Shown here piece by piece: positions 11,084 to 22,600 of a DNA stretch of 64,000 bases (position 1 is the stretch's first letter; each line of letters starts with the position of its first letter). The notes under the pieces are model-generated. The model worked only from the letters and a program-made list of their open reading frames with translations. It was not told the origin of the DNA and did no database searches. The stretch is from Lolium rigidum (lineage: Eukaryota; Streptophyta; Magnoliopsida; Poales; Poaceae). The stretch spans positions 351,707,696-351,771,695 of the forward strand of contig NC_061513.1 in assembly GCF_022539505.1 (NCBI RefSeq). The letters run 5' to 3'. Made by a program: the position numbers and the translations under genes.

Positions 11084-12046
11084 ATGGCGAACCGCCCCGG
11101 CGCTGGCCACTTCCCTCCACCGCTGTCTCCTCCACTTGCAGTCCCGGAATCGCAGGTCGACACCGACCCCGCGGCCCGGGAAGAGCGGTGGCGTGCACAC
11201 CGTCGGCAGCAGCGAGAGGCAATGGAGCAGCAGGCCCACCAGCACCGTGAGGCGGCGCAGGCGGCGGATCTAGCGGCGTTCTGCGCCCATGGCCCCGCTG
11301 CTGACGAGGCCGCGGCGGCAGCAGCGTGGCACGAGCAGCAGTGCGACACCGTTGCGGCGTTCGACGCCTCGACGGTAGAAGAGGCGCGACGGCGCCGGTA
11401 CCGGGAGGAGATGGAGCAGCGGTGGGCTGACGAGCGCCGGCGCCAGCGCGTTGAGCGGGATGCGCTGTACCGTGAACGGCGGGAGGCGATCGAGCGCCGG
11501 CGGCGGGAGTCGATCGAGCGCCAGCAGCAGCTGGCGGCGGAGGAGCGTCAGCAGCGGGAGGCGGCGCTGACGGCGATCTGGGGGAGGCGGGCGGACCAGT
11601 TGGCGGCGGAGGCCGACGTGTTGGCGGCGGCGATGATGGAGGCGCCAACAGATGTGGAGGAGGAGGCGCCAATGGAGGAGGAGGAGGCCGAGGCGGAGGA
11701 GACCGAGGTGGAGGACGACGACGACGACGAGTTCGAGTGGTCCGACGACGACGGGCCGCACCCGGACGAGACGGCCGATCAGCAACGCGCGCTCCTTGAG
11801 TCCTTCGAGTCGGAGAAGAAGCTCCAGGACGACGCCCGTGCCCGCGAAGAGGCGCAGATTCGTCGCGCCGGCGAGCTCTCCCTCCAGGCGGCGCAGCAGG
11901 GGAGGGCGGAGGAGGACGTGCGGCGGGAGCGGAGCCGTCTGGCCACCGCCGAACGCAAGGAGAGGAGGCGCGCGCAGGAGGAGCTGCGGCGTAGGGGAGG
12001 CGACGACGGGGCGGGGCCGTCGAACGCACCGCCGGGCGGTCAGTAG
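11084..12046 (+). CDS. Charged coiled-coil protein inside a DNA transposon
   Basis: A 320-codon intronless ORF from ATG 11084 (MANRPGAGHF) to TAG 12044-12046. I do not recognise a catalytic domain. A Pro-rich N-terminus is followed by long Arg/Glu/Gln helices (residues about 25-180; REERWRAHRRQQREAMEQQ style) typical of a coiled coil. A strongly acidic block then ends in DDDDDEFEWSDDDG (about residues 205-225), followed by a second charged helix and a Gly/Pro tail. No membrane segment or signal peptide is seen. The TATA box, the short leader and the openness of the frame suggest it could be expressed. It may be a captured host fragment or an element-specific accessory protein. High GC keeps other frames open too, so coding status is probable, not proven. 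Confidence 0.55.
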   Translation: MANRPGAGHFPPPLSPPLAVPESQVDTDPAAREERWRAHRRQQREAMEQQAHQHREAAQAADLAAFCAHGPAADEAAAAAAWHEQQCDTVAAFDASTVEEARRRRYREEMEQRWADERRRQRVERDALYRERREAIERRRRESIERQQQLAAEERQQREAALTAIWGRRADQLAAEADVLAAAMMEAPTDVEEEAPMEEEEAEAEETEVEDDDDDEFEWSDDDGPHPDETADQQRALLESFESEKKLQDDARAREEAQIRRAGELSLQAAQQGRAEEDVRRERSRLATAERKERRRAQEELRRRGGDDGAGPSNAPPGGQ

Positions 12047-12328
12047 TCTAGGTTTAGATGAAATCTAGCCGTTTTCATTCAAACTTTGTAATATATAATC
12101 AAAATTGAATGAAAACCTTTATTTTCGTGCAACAATATTCATTTGGGGGAGGCGTTTAGGGGACGCGGCTGGGGAGTGACGTCCCCCAAACACGGCACGA
12201 ATAAAACACGTCCCCCAAACGCTCGATCCGGCGCAGTTTAGGGGACGCGCCTGAAGATGCTCTGAGTTATTCGGCCAGGAATCCCTCAACATACATTGCC
12301 GCCTCAATACAAACATCCAAACACTGCC

Positions 12329-12661
12329 ATACTTCGGTGTATGTGCATTTTAACATTAACGCCACGATTGGCCAAAGGAAAAAAAGCATGCAGAAATTGG
12401 GTCATACCCTTAATCTGTTTCACAACACTTGTATGTCACATTATGCAAACATCTTACTTAAGAAACCAATGAGAATGGGAGAAGCCCGCTAAATAAGCAC
12501 ATATTATTTAATAAGCAGCCCGTATTGTAATTATTTTACGAGGAATAGTCCAATTCTTGGCCATGTTACATGCACAGCGTGCGGAGCTGCAAAATATTCG
12601 CAGCCCCATGTTGCGTCAACGGGTAACTTCTAGATGATTCGGCTGCTGGTCGGTGCAGCCA
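12329..12661 (+). repeat. Diverged copy of the 50.5-50.8 kb gene flank, part 2
   Basis: Co-linear with 50506-50812, from the acgccacg-t-gcc-aagga segment through caattcttggccatgttaca to ctggtcggtgcagcc. It continues the copy interrupted at 10340. Confidence 0.88.
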
Positions 12662-12707
12662 ACTTCTATATGATTCGACTGCTGGTCGGTGCAGCCAACT
12701 TCTATAT
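12636..12707. repeat. 36-bp tandem duplication
   Basis: gattcg(g/a)ctgctggtcggtg... occurs twice with period 36. The second copy abuts the polypurine tract of the next element. Confidence 0.85.
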
Positions 12708-12708
12708 G

Positions 12709-12728
12709 ACTCTAGTGAAGTGGGAGAC
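12709..12728 (+). other. Copia polypurine tract remnant
   Basis: gactctagtgaagtgggaga matches the last internal bases of the complete Copia at 24656-24675, and normally precedes a 3' LTR. Confidence 0.75.
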
Positions 12729-14510
12729 TGTTGGAGATATGCCCAAGAGGCAATAATAAAATGGTTATTATAAAATATCTTTGTGTTTATGATAATGTTT
12801 ACATATCATGTTATAATTGTATTAACCGAAACATTGATACATGTGTGTTATGTGAACAACAAGGAGTCCCTAGTAAGCCTCTTGTATAACTAGCTTGTTG
12901 ATTAATAGATGATCATAGTTTCATGATCATGAACATTGGATGTTATTAATAACAAGGTTATGTCATTGTGTGAATGATGTAATGGACACACCCAATTAAG
13001 CGTAGCATAAGATCACGTCATTAAGTTATTTGCTATAAGCTTTCGATACATAGTTACCTAGTCCTTTTGACCATGAGATCATGTAAATCACTTATACCGG
13101 AAAGGTACTTTGATTACATCAAACGCCACTGCGTAAATGGGTGGTTATAAAGGTGGGATTAAGTATCCGGAAAGTATGAGTTGAGGTATATGGATCAACA
13201 GTGGGATTTGTCCATCCCGATGACGGATAGATATACTCTGGGCCCTCTCGGTGGAATGTCGTCTAAATAGCTTGCAAGCATATGAATGGTTCATAAGAGA
13301 CCACATACCACGGTACGAGTAAAGAGTACTTGTTAGGAGACGAGGTTGAACAAGGTATAGAGATACCGATGATCAAACCTCGGACAAGTAAAATATCGCG
13401 TGACAAAGGGAATCGGTATCGTATGTGAATGGTTCATTCGATCACTAAGTCATCGTTGAATATGTGGGAGCCATTATGGAACTCCAGATCCCGCTATTAG
13501 TTATTGGTCGGAGAGAGGTCTCAACCATGTCTACATAGTTCGCGAACCGTAGGGTGACACACTTAAGGTTTGATGTCGTTTAAGTAGATATGGAATAAGG
13601 AATGGAGTTCGAAGTTTTGTTCGGAGTCTCGGATGGGATCCAGGACATCACGAGGAGGTCCGGAATGGTCCGGAGAATAAGATTCATATATAGGAAGTCA
13701 TATTCCAAGTTTGAAAATGATCCGGTGCATTTATGGCAGGTTCTAGAAGGTTCTAGAAAAGTCCGGAAGAAATCACGATGGAAAGTGGAGTCCCGGAGGG
13801 ACTCCACATTGCATGGCCAGCCAACCCTAAAGCGGAGGAGTCCAAGGTGGACTCCCCAAGGGTGGCCGGCCGACCCCCCAAGGAAGGGGTGGGAGTCCCA
13901 CCTTGAGTGGGATTCCCCCCTTGGGTAGGTTTTGTCCCTACGGAAGGTTTTGGTTTCGGGTCTTATTCGAAGACTTGGATACCAACACTTGGGGATTTCG
14001 ACCTATATAATGAGGAGGAGAGGGAGGGGGCTGCCCACTCTTGGCCGCACCACCTAGGGCTGCCCATGGCCGGCGCCCTAGCCACCCCCTCTCCCCAAAC
14101 CCTAGCCTCTCCTCCTCCACATAATACTCCCGCAGCGCATAGGCGAAGCCTTGCCGGAGTTCTCCACCACCACCGCCACCACGCCGTCGTGCTGCCGGGA
14201 TTCCGAGGAGGATCTACTACTTCCGCTTCCCGCTGGAACGGGGAGAAGGACGTCGTCATCAACACCGAACGTGTGACCGAGTACGGAGGTGCTGCCCGAT
14301 TGTGGCACCGTCAAGATCTTCTACGCGCTTTTGAAAGCGGCAAGTGATCGTCTACCGCAGCAACGAGAGCCTCCTCTTGTAGGCTTTGGAAATCTTCAAG
14401 GGTTAGTCTCGTTCATCCCCTCGTTGCTCCCATCTTCTAGATTGCATCTTGGCTTGGATTGTGTTCTCGCGGTAGGAAATTTTTTGTTTTCTATGCTACG
14501 AATCCCTACA
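12729..14510 (+). mobile_element. Angela/BARE-like Copia LTR, orphan
   Basis: Begins TGTTGGAGATATGCCC and ends AATCCCTACA. It is clearly related over its length to the LTRs at 17884 and 24676 but with many more differences. It has a polypurine tract on its left and a primer site on its right, so it is neither a simple solo LTR nor a normal 5' LTR. An A-rich TATATAA box lies near 14004. Confidence 0.85.
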
Positions 14511-14672
14511 GTGGTATCAGAGCCGTGTCTATGCATAGATGGTTGCACGAGTAGAACACAATTGTTTTGTGGGCGTTGATGCTTTTGTTGTCTTTAGTTC
14601 GAGTACTTTTCATCTTTGTGGCATGGTGGGATGAAGCGGCTCGGGCTAACTTTACATGACCGCGTTCATGAG
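14511..14672 (+). mobile_element. Copia primer site and leader, truncated
   Basis: TGGTATCAGAGC at 14512-14523, then leader sequence matching 19683-19845 of the complete Copia. Similarity stops abruptly at about 14672, where the DUF4283-type pseudogene begins. Confidence 0.82.
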
Positions 14673-16087
14673 ACTTGCCCAACGTGGAAGGAGGACCGGC
14701 AGAGAGTTGCATGTCGCCAGCGTCCCCAGCAGCGGCGGTGATCAGCAGGCAGGGCCGGGCGTGTCCTTTGGCCGATGGAGATGTGGGGATCACAGAAGCA
14801 GGCGAGGAGGGAGGGTCCGGAGTGTGCGGCGGAGTCCTTTCGGCAAGTGAGCGGAGCCTGCCCACGCGCGGAGAGGCAGAGCGCGCCCTGGAGCGGCCAC
14901 GGAGCTGCACCGGTCACAACCCATCGTCAACTGGCATGCCCATGTCGATGTCGCGCGGAATGCCCATCGACGGGTTGGGCGCGGCCAGCACCATCTGCAT
15001 GCCCACCTCAGAAGGCTGCGGCACCGCCAACTGCAGCACAGGCTCGATGGAGCCGGCAGCCCTACGTCGCGGGAGCGGTTGCCCGAGCGGTCGCGGTGGC
15101 GCTGCTGGCCCTGCCTGGAGCTCTCTTCACCGTGTTCGTGGCGTCGGGTGCCACGTGAGAGGCTGCGGCGAATGGTTTCGCGCCAGCCACCCCGGCCGCG
15201 CCTATCACGGTCATTGTCATCGTCGTCCCTTCTGCCACGATCGTGGTCACGGTCACCACAGCCGCCGTCGTTGGTTATGCGCTCGGCCTTGTCCCGCATG
15301 AAGTGCTCGCTATCGACGTGCCCCAGCACCAGGTGAACTTTCCCGGCATCGGCGAGTCCTCGACGGTCATGTCCTCGACGATGTCGAGGTGGAAGATGCA
15401 GCGACGCCGCAGGCCACGCCGGCCGTGCTTTGGAGCAGCATTGGGCGCGCAAGGGCCCGGCAAGGTCACCTACCTTACCCGAGGCACCAAGCTGGGGTCC
15501 TCGACCCAGGCCAAAAGGCAGAGCGCCTTGGTGTAGACCTTGCGCGCGCATTGCTCCTCGACGTAGTCCAGCGAGCAAGAACGGCCGATGATCTGCCACA
15601 CCTCCGTGTCGGACCAGGCATACAACGACACGTTCTTGATACAGAGGCGCACGTGCTGGCGGAAGTTGACTTGATCGACATTGTCTTCCAGGCGCCATGG
15701 ACGCACCTGGACCCGGAGCTGCTCGAAGTCTATGTCGTGGCAGGCGACGGCATTGGCGCGGTGGTGGGAGAACTTGAACCTGATGAGGAATGGCTCGGGG
15801 TAGTGCTCGGAGATGATGACGTCGTCTTTTAAGGCACCGAAGGTGGAGCAGATGGCTCGCTACAAGGTGGTCCGCTCGTCCCTCGTCAGTGGCCGGTCGA
15901 ACCAGACATAGGCCGCCCCGGAGAACAGCGCAGCCGCCTCGGCGTGCATCTCAGGCGTGGAGTGGATGACGACGAAGTCTTCGGCCGGCCTGGCGATGTC
16001 ACCCATGCGCGGCATAGCGGGCAGCACCGGAGCAGGTTGAGGACGGTGGCCGGCCGCACGAACAGTAGCAGCAGGGGTACCGGGGAG
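14673..16087 (-). pseudogene. DUF4283/zinc-knuckle type protein, C-terminal part
   Basis: On the minus strand the sequence reads AEDFVVIHSTPEMHAEAAALF, then VWFDRPLTRDERTTL and a stop, then a frame with QVRPWRLEDNVDQVNFRQHV, DTEVWQIIGRSCSLDYVEEQ and ALCLLAWVEDPSLVPRV. This is the pattern of the grass family of retroelement-like proteins that pair a CCHC zinc knuckle with a DUF4283-like fold. The remainder is an Arg/Asp-rich tail. Frame changes and stops show it is dead. Its upstream half lies at 34470-35217, with the Gypsy inserted between. Function of the family is not established; it may be nucleic-acid binding. Confidence 0.7.
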
Positions 16088-17486
16088 TGATGACCCACAA
16101 GTATAGGGGATCGCAACAGTCTTCGAGGGAAGTATTACCCAATTTATTGATTCGACACAAGGGGAGGCAAAGAACACTTGAAAGCCTTAACAGCGGAGTT
16201 GTCAATTCAGCTGCTCCTGGAAACAGACTTGCTCGCAAGAGTTTATCAGTAGTAACAGTTTTATAGCGATAGCGAGTAGTGAAATAACCGAAGCGAGTAA
16301 CAAAGACAGCAGTAGTGATTTTAGTAAACAGACAGGATTAAAATACCGTAGGCACGGGGACGGATAACGGGCGTTGCATGGATGAGAGAAACTCATGTAA
16401 CAATCATAGCAGGGCATTTGCGAGATAATAATAAAACGGTATCCAAGTACTAATCAATCAATAGGCATGTGTTCCAATTATAGTCGTACGTGCTCGCAAT
16501 GAGAAACTTGCACAACATCTTTTGTCCTACCGGCCGGTGGCAGCCGGGCCTCAAGGGAAACTACTGGATATTAAGGTACTCCTTTTAGTAGAGTACCGGA
16601 GCAAAGCATTAACACTCCGTGAACACATGTGATCCTCACATCGCTACCATTCCCTCCGGTTGTCCCAATTTCTGTCACTTCGGGGCCTTTGGTTCCGGAC
16701 AGCGACATGTGTATACAACTTGCAGGTAAGATCATAAACAACGAATATCTTCATGAATCAATAACATGTTCTGATCTGAGATCATGGCACTCGGGCCCTA
16801 GTGACAAGCATTAAGCATAACAAGTTGCAAAAATATCATAAAAGTACCATCTACGGACACTAGGCACTATGCCCTAACAATCTTATGCTATTACATGACC
16901 AATCTCATCCAATCCCTACCATCCCCTTCGGCCTACAGCGGGGGAATTACTCACACATGGATGGGGGAAACATTGCTGGTTGATGGAGAGGCGTTGGCGG
17001 TGATGGCGGTGATGATCTCCTCCAATTCCCCGTCCCGGCGGAGTGCCAGAACGGAGACTTCTGGCTCCCGCGACGGAGTTTCGCGATGTGGCGGCGTTCT
17101 GGAGGGTTTCTGGCGACTTCGACTTCTCTCCGTGCGGTTTTAGGTCGAGGCGAATAAGTAGTCCGAAGGGGGGCGTCGGAGGCTGGCCGAGGGGGCCACA
17201 CCACATGGCCGCGCGGGCCCCCCGGGCCGCGCCGCCATGTGGTGTGGGGCCCTCGGGCCTCCACTTCAATTGTCCTTCTGGCTCCGTCATTATTCTGGAA
17301 AAATAGGCCCTTTCGTCAAAATCCCGAGGTTTTTCCCGAAAGTTGGATTTCTGCACAAAAACGAGACACCGGAACAGTTCTGCTGAAAACAGCGTTAGTC
17401 CGCGTTAGTTGCATCCAAAATACACAAATTAGAGGCAAAACAATAGCAAAAGTGTTCGGGAAAGTAGATACGTTTTGGACGTATCA
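16088..17486 (-). repeat. Gypsy 3' LTR
   Basis: 1399 bp. It has TGATACGTCCAAAACG at its minus-strand start and GTGGGTCATCA at its end. Pairs with 33072-34469. Confidence 0.93.
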
Positions 17487-17500
17487 ACTCCCCCAAGCTT
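17487..17500 (-). other. Gypsy polypurine tract
   Basis: Reads aagcttgggggagt on the minus strand directly before the 3' LTR. Confidence 0.8.
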
Positions 17501-17878
17501 AGCTTATTGCTTGTCCTCAAGCAATTCAGTTAACAACTGAGCGATAAAAGAACTTTCACGAACATATTTGCTCATATGATGTATATATTCTCATGATATG
17601 GCTAATACTTGAGCAGTTGATAATAAGGTACATGCAAATAAGATCATCTAACAGCTATGTCAATCATGAAGAAGCACCAACAATTAATAATAAGCATCAT
17701 GAATCATGTATATAAGCAGGATTGCAATGTTCATAAGAGAATATGATAAAGTGGTATCTCGCTTGCCTGTATTTGATTGGCAAAACATAAATGCCCGGGC
17801 ACCTCTGGAGTTCATAGAAGGGCTAGAAGTAGTGATTGTCAAAGATAAAAGCATCAAAGTTATACCACAATCAATCAT

Positions 17879-17883
17879 ATTTT
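17879..17883. repeat. Target site duplication ATTTT, left
   Basis: Identical to 26476-26480, flanking the nested Copia. Confidence 0.93.
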
Positions 17884-19682
17884 TGAAGGAGATATGCCCT
17901 AGAGGCAATAATAAAGTGGTTATTATTTATATCTTTATATTTATGATAAATGTTTATATATCATGCTATAATTGTATTAACCGAAACATTAGTACATGTG
18001 TGATATGTAGACAAACAAGAAGTCCCTAGTATGCCTCTTAAACTAGCTTGTTGATTAATGGATGATTAGTTTCATAATCATGAACATTGGATGTTATTAA
18101 TAACAAGGTTATATCATTATATGAATGATGTAATGGACACACCCAATTAAGCGTAGCATAAGATCTCGTCATTAAGTTATTTGCTATAAGCTTTCGATAC
18201 ATAATTACCTAGTCCTTATGACCATGAGATCATGTAAATCACTTATACCGGAAAGGTACTTTGATTACACCAAACACCACTGCGTAAATGGGTGGCTATA
18301 AAGGTGGGATTAAGTATCCGGAAAGTATGAGTTGAGGCATATGGATCAACAAGTGGGATTTGTCCATCCCGATGACGGATAGATATACTCTGGGCCCTCT
18401 CGGTGGAATGTCGTCTAATGTCTTGCAAGCATATGAATGAGTTCATAAGAGACCACATACCACGGTACGAGTAAAGAGTACTTGTCGGAGACGAGGTTGA
18501 ACAAGGTATAGAGTGATACCGAAGATCAAACCTCGGACAAGTAAAATATCGCGTGACAAAGGGAATTGGTATTGTATGTGAATGGTTCATTCGATCACTA
18601 AAGTCATCGTTGAATATGTGGGAGCCATTATGGATCTCCAGATCCCGCTATTGGTTATTGGTCGGAGTGAGTACTCAACCATGTCCGCATAGTTCACGAA
18701 CCGTAGGGTGACACACTTAAAGTTGGATGTTGAAATGGTAGAACTTGAATATGGAATGGAGTTCGAACATTTGTTCGGAGTCCCGGATGAGATCCCGGAC
18801 ATCACGAGGAGTTCGGAATGGTCCGGAGAATAAGATTCATATATAGGAAGTCATATTCCAAGTTTGGAAATGATCCGGTGCATTTATGGCAGGTTCTAGA
18901 AGGTTCTAGAAAAGTCCGGATGAAACGCACTATGGAAAGTGGAGTCCCGGAAGGACTCCACAAGCTTGACCAGCCAAACCCTAAAGGAGGAGTCCCAGGT
19001 GGGCTCCACCTAGAGGTGGCCGGCCACCCCACCACAAGGAAAGGTGGGAGTCCCACCTTGAGTGGGACTCCCTCCTTGAGTAGTTTTCCCACATATGGGA
19101 GGTTTTAGTGTTGGGGTCTTATTCGAAGACTTGGACTAGAACTCTTGGGGCTTCCACCTATATAATGAGGAGGAGAGGGAGGGGGGCAGCCACTCTTTTG
19201 CTCAGCCTTGGCCGCACCCCTTAGAGGGCCGGCGCCCAACCCCCCTCTCTCCCCAAACCCTAGCTTCTTCTCCTCCTCCACTTCTCCCGCATATGCTTAG
19301 CGAAGCTCCGCCGGAGATCTCCACCGCCACCGCCACCACGCCGTCGTGCTGCCGGATTCAAGGAGGAGCTACTACTTCCGCTGCCCACTGGAACGGGGAG
19401 GTGGACGTCGTCTTCATCAACAACCGAACGTGTGACCGAGTACGGAGGTGCTGCCCGTTCGTGGCGCCGGAACCGATCGTGATCAAGATCTTCTACGCGC
19501 TTTTGCAAGCGGCAAGTGAACGTCTACCGCAGCAACAAGAGCCTCATCTTGTAGGCTTTGGAATCTCTTCAAGGGTGAGACTCGATACCCCCTCGTTGCT
19601 ACCGTCTTCTAGATTGCATCTTGGCTTGGATTGCGTGTTCGCGATAGGAAAATTTTTGTTTTCTATGCAACGTTATCCTACA
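17884..19682 (+). repeat. Copia 5' LTR
   Basis: 1799 bp, TGAAGGAGATATGCCC to GTTATCCTACA. TATATAAT near 19159 is the probable promoter TATA box. Confidence 0.95.
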
Positions 19683-19684
19683 AG

Positions 19685-19695
19685 TGGTATCGAGC
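19685..19695 (+). other. Copia primer binding site, one base short
   Basis: TGGTATCGAGC instead of the usual TGGTATCAGAGC; one A is missing. The orphan LTR at 14512 keeps the full form. Confidence 0.82.
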
Positions 19696-22600
19696 CGTGT
19701 CTATGCATAGATGGTTGCACGAGTAGAACACAATGGTTTTGTGGGCGTTGATGCTCTTGTTATCTTTAGTTGAGTACTTTGCATCTTTATGGCATAGTGG
19801 GATGAAGCGGCTCGGACTAACTTTACATGACCGCGTTCATGAGACTTGTTCCTCGTTCGACATGCAACTTGTATTGCATAAGAGGCTTTGCGGGTGTCTG
19901 TCTCTCCTACTATAATAAAGATTCAATTTACTCTTCTATTGACAACATTAGTATCAACGTTGTGGTTCATGTTCGTAGGTAGATTAGATCTTAATCGAAA
20001 ACCCTAAACCACGTAAAATATGCAAACCAAATTAGAGACGTCTAACTTGTTTTTGCAGGGTTTGGTGATGTGATATGGCCATGATGTGATGATGAATATG
20101 TATGAGATGATCATTATTGTATTGTGGCAACCGGCAGGAGCCTTATGGTTGTCTTTAGATTTCATGTTGAGTAGTATTTCAAAGTAGTTGTAATAGTTGC
20201 TACATGAGGTGAACAACCATGAAGACGGCGCCATGAACCTTGACGCTAAGCCGACGATGATGGAGATCATGCCCGTTGATGATGGAGATCATGTCCGTGC
20301 TTTGGAGATGAAGATCGAAGGCGCAAAGACTAAAGGGCCATATCATATCACATATGAATTGCATGTGATGTTAATCCTTTATGCATCTTATTTTGCTTAG
20401 ATCGCGACGGTAGCATTATAAGATGATCCCTCACATTAATATCAAGATAATAAAGTGTTCTCCCCTCGTATGCACCGTTGCCAAAGTTCGTCGTTTTGAA
20501 GCATCTCGTGATGATCGGATGTGATAGATTCAACGTTCATATACAACGGGTGTAAGCCATGTTGCACACGCGGAATACTTGGGTTTGCTTGACGAGCCTA
20601 GCATGTACAGACATGGCCTCCGGACAACGGAAACCGAAAGGTTGAACACGAGTCATATGGATGATATGATCAACATGTTGATGTTCACCATTGAAGCTAC
20701 ATCATCTCACGTGATGATCGGTTTTGGTGTAGTGGATTTGGATCGTGTACCACTTAACAACTATGAGGGATGTTGTATTAAGTGGGAGTTCATTAGTAAT
20801 AATATTAGAACATGAACTAATTATCATAAACATAGTCTGAGTAGTATTTTGAATTATTTTTTTGTAGTATTGGCATCCGTTTTCTACTATGCGCTAGTCT
20901 TGTTATTGAGATAGAAATACTCGTTAAAATCTGATAAGAAACTTTACGGATTGGTACCGTATTGTTAATGAATCAAGAAATGATTAAGTCCTATTGCAAA
21001 CTTTTAGTAAACCTCACATTTTTGATTCAAAAAGCTATGGTTTCAATTAGTACCTAAAGTTATCTTGTCTCCGTCAAACTTGAAGTTCAAATTTGTTTGA
21101 AAAGTAAGGAGCTGAAAATTTAGTTTTCGAAATAATCAAGGTATGAGATATATGAGATATCTAAGACCTTATTGCAAGATGATAGAATATTATATGGTGA
21201 GACTACATAAACTCATAAGTTTTATGGGAATGTATGAAGGTTGAAGACGCCAGGCGTCACAATCCTCCAACTATTGGGGCACTAACGATATTCGCATATC
21301 CATGAAGTTATCATCCTTAGTATGCACCGTTGCTAAGACTCGTCGTATCGAAGCATCACGTGATGATCGGGTGTGATAGATTCTACGTGTGCATACAACG
21401 GGTGCAAGCCAGATTTGCACATGCGAATACCAAGGTTAAAAACTTTATGAGCCTAGCATGTACAGACATGGTCTCAGAAAGTCATTATGATACAATGGAT
21501 AAAATTATGAGTGAAATTGTTCATCATATTACAAGGTTACTAATAGTGAAATCCGGAACACTTATCATATGATGATCAACTTCAAAGTAAGAACCTCAAG
21601 GTTATTGGTATTTGACCAACAAACCTAGAAGTTAATGATGTTGAAGTGTTTTTCTGAATAATGAGGAAAACTAAAAGAGAAACTGCAAAAGATATTTTGG
21701 CAAAAGGAAAAGAAAAGACTAGAAAGTCTAGCTCAGGTGTATATAAATGATATACATGTTATGGTTGTATTCCTAGTTAAGTCACACTATGAAATTCTTG
21801 AGTATTAGTACTATATTGGTTGGTATGAAGTGTCATACAAAACAACACAATACAAGAATACAATGGCCTAAGTGACTGACAAGGAATATGATAGGAATGC
21901 ACGTCTGGAACAAAATAAAGTGTTATTATGTTCGTCGTTGGCATTCTATCTAGCCCTTAGAATTTATAATAAAGAACTTAATAATTGTTATTTTGCTCTC
22001 GGTCAAATGAAAACAATGAGTTGTTCAAATTATGACATTACTCCATGTATGATGGATAAGTTATTATAAATCTTAATGGTGAAACACACATACATAACAC
22101 CGACGCTAAAAATGCCATAAGGCAAATGATTTGAATTCCACTTATTTGTGGAACCGCAATTTAGGTCATGTTAGAAAGGATCGCATGAAGGAACTCCATG
22201 CAAATGGATTTTTGGAGTCATTCGATTTGTTGAATCGTTTGGCACTTGCAAAATCTTTTCTAAAAGGTAATGATTGAAATACCGTTCATAGGCCGAAGAG
22301 TTGAACGGGCAACTAACTTAGTGAAAACATACATAATGATATATGTGGTTCATCGGGCATAGTTGTGTGCGGAAGATTCTTCTACTTCATGAAAACTTTC
22401 AAACAATGAATTGAGTATATATGTGGATATATTCAATAAGGAAAAGTTTGAAACATTTGAATAGGATTCAAATAAATTTCAGCATGAAGTGGAAATCATC
22501 GTAATAGAAATCAAATATCTATGATTGGATCATGGTGGAAATATTTGAATTACGAGTTTTAGCGAACATCTAAGAGAGTTATGAAATTGTTCTACAACTT

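Larger units (their letters stand above)
10341..12328. mobile_element. PIF/Harbinger-like DNA transposon, about 2 kb
   Basis: Terminal inverted repeats GGCTCTGTCTGGATGTTTGT (10341) and its counterpart ending 12328 (inverted, GGCAGTGTTTGGATGTTTGT). Both sides carry ATA as a 3-bp target duplication (10338-10340, 12329-12331). The empty site is seen in the paralogous copy at about 50505, which has no insertion. Internal gtttaggggacg/cgtcccccaaac palindromes lie at 12146-12250. It carries a single ORF and no DDE transposase that I recognise. Assignment to Harbinger is from TIR style and TSD length. Confidence 0.72.

Noticed and set aside
11004..12029. 341-codon minus-strand ORF opposite the coiled-coil ORF
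   Set aside because: It is Pro/Arg/Ala-rich, as expected from the antisense of a GC-rich gene; the plus-strand frame has the TATA box and the more protein-like composition.
14790..15698. 302-codon minus-strand ORF as an intact gene
   Set aside because: Recognisable DUF4283-type motifs switch frame within it, so it is part of a pseudogene, not one protein.
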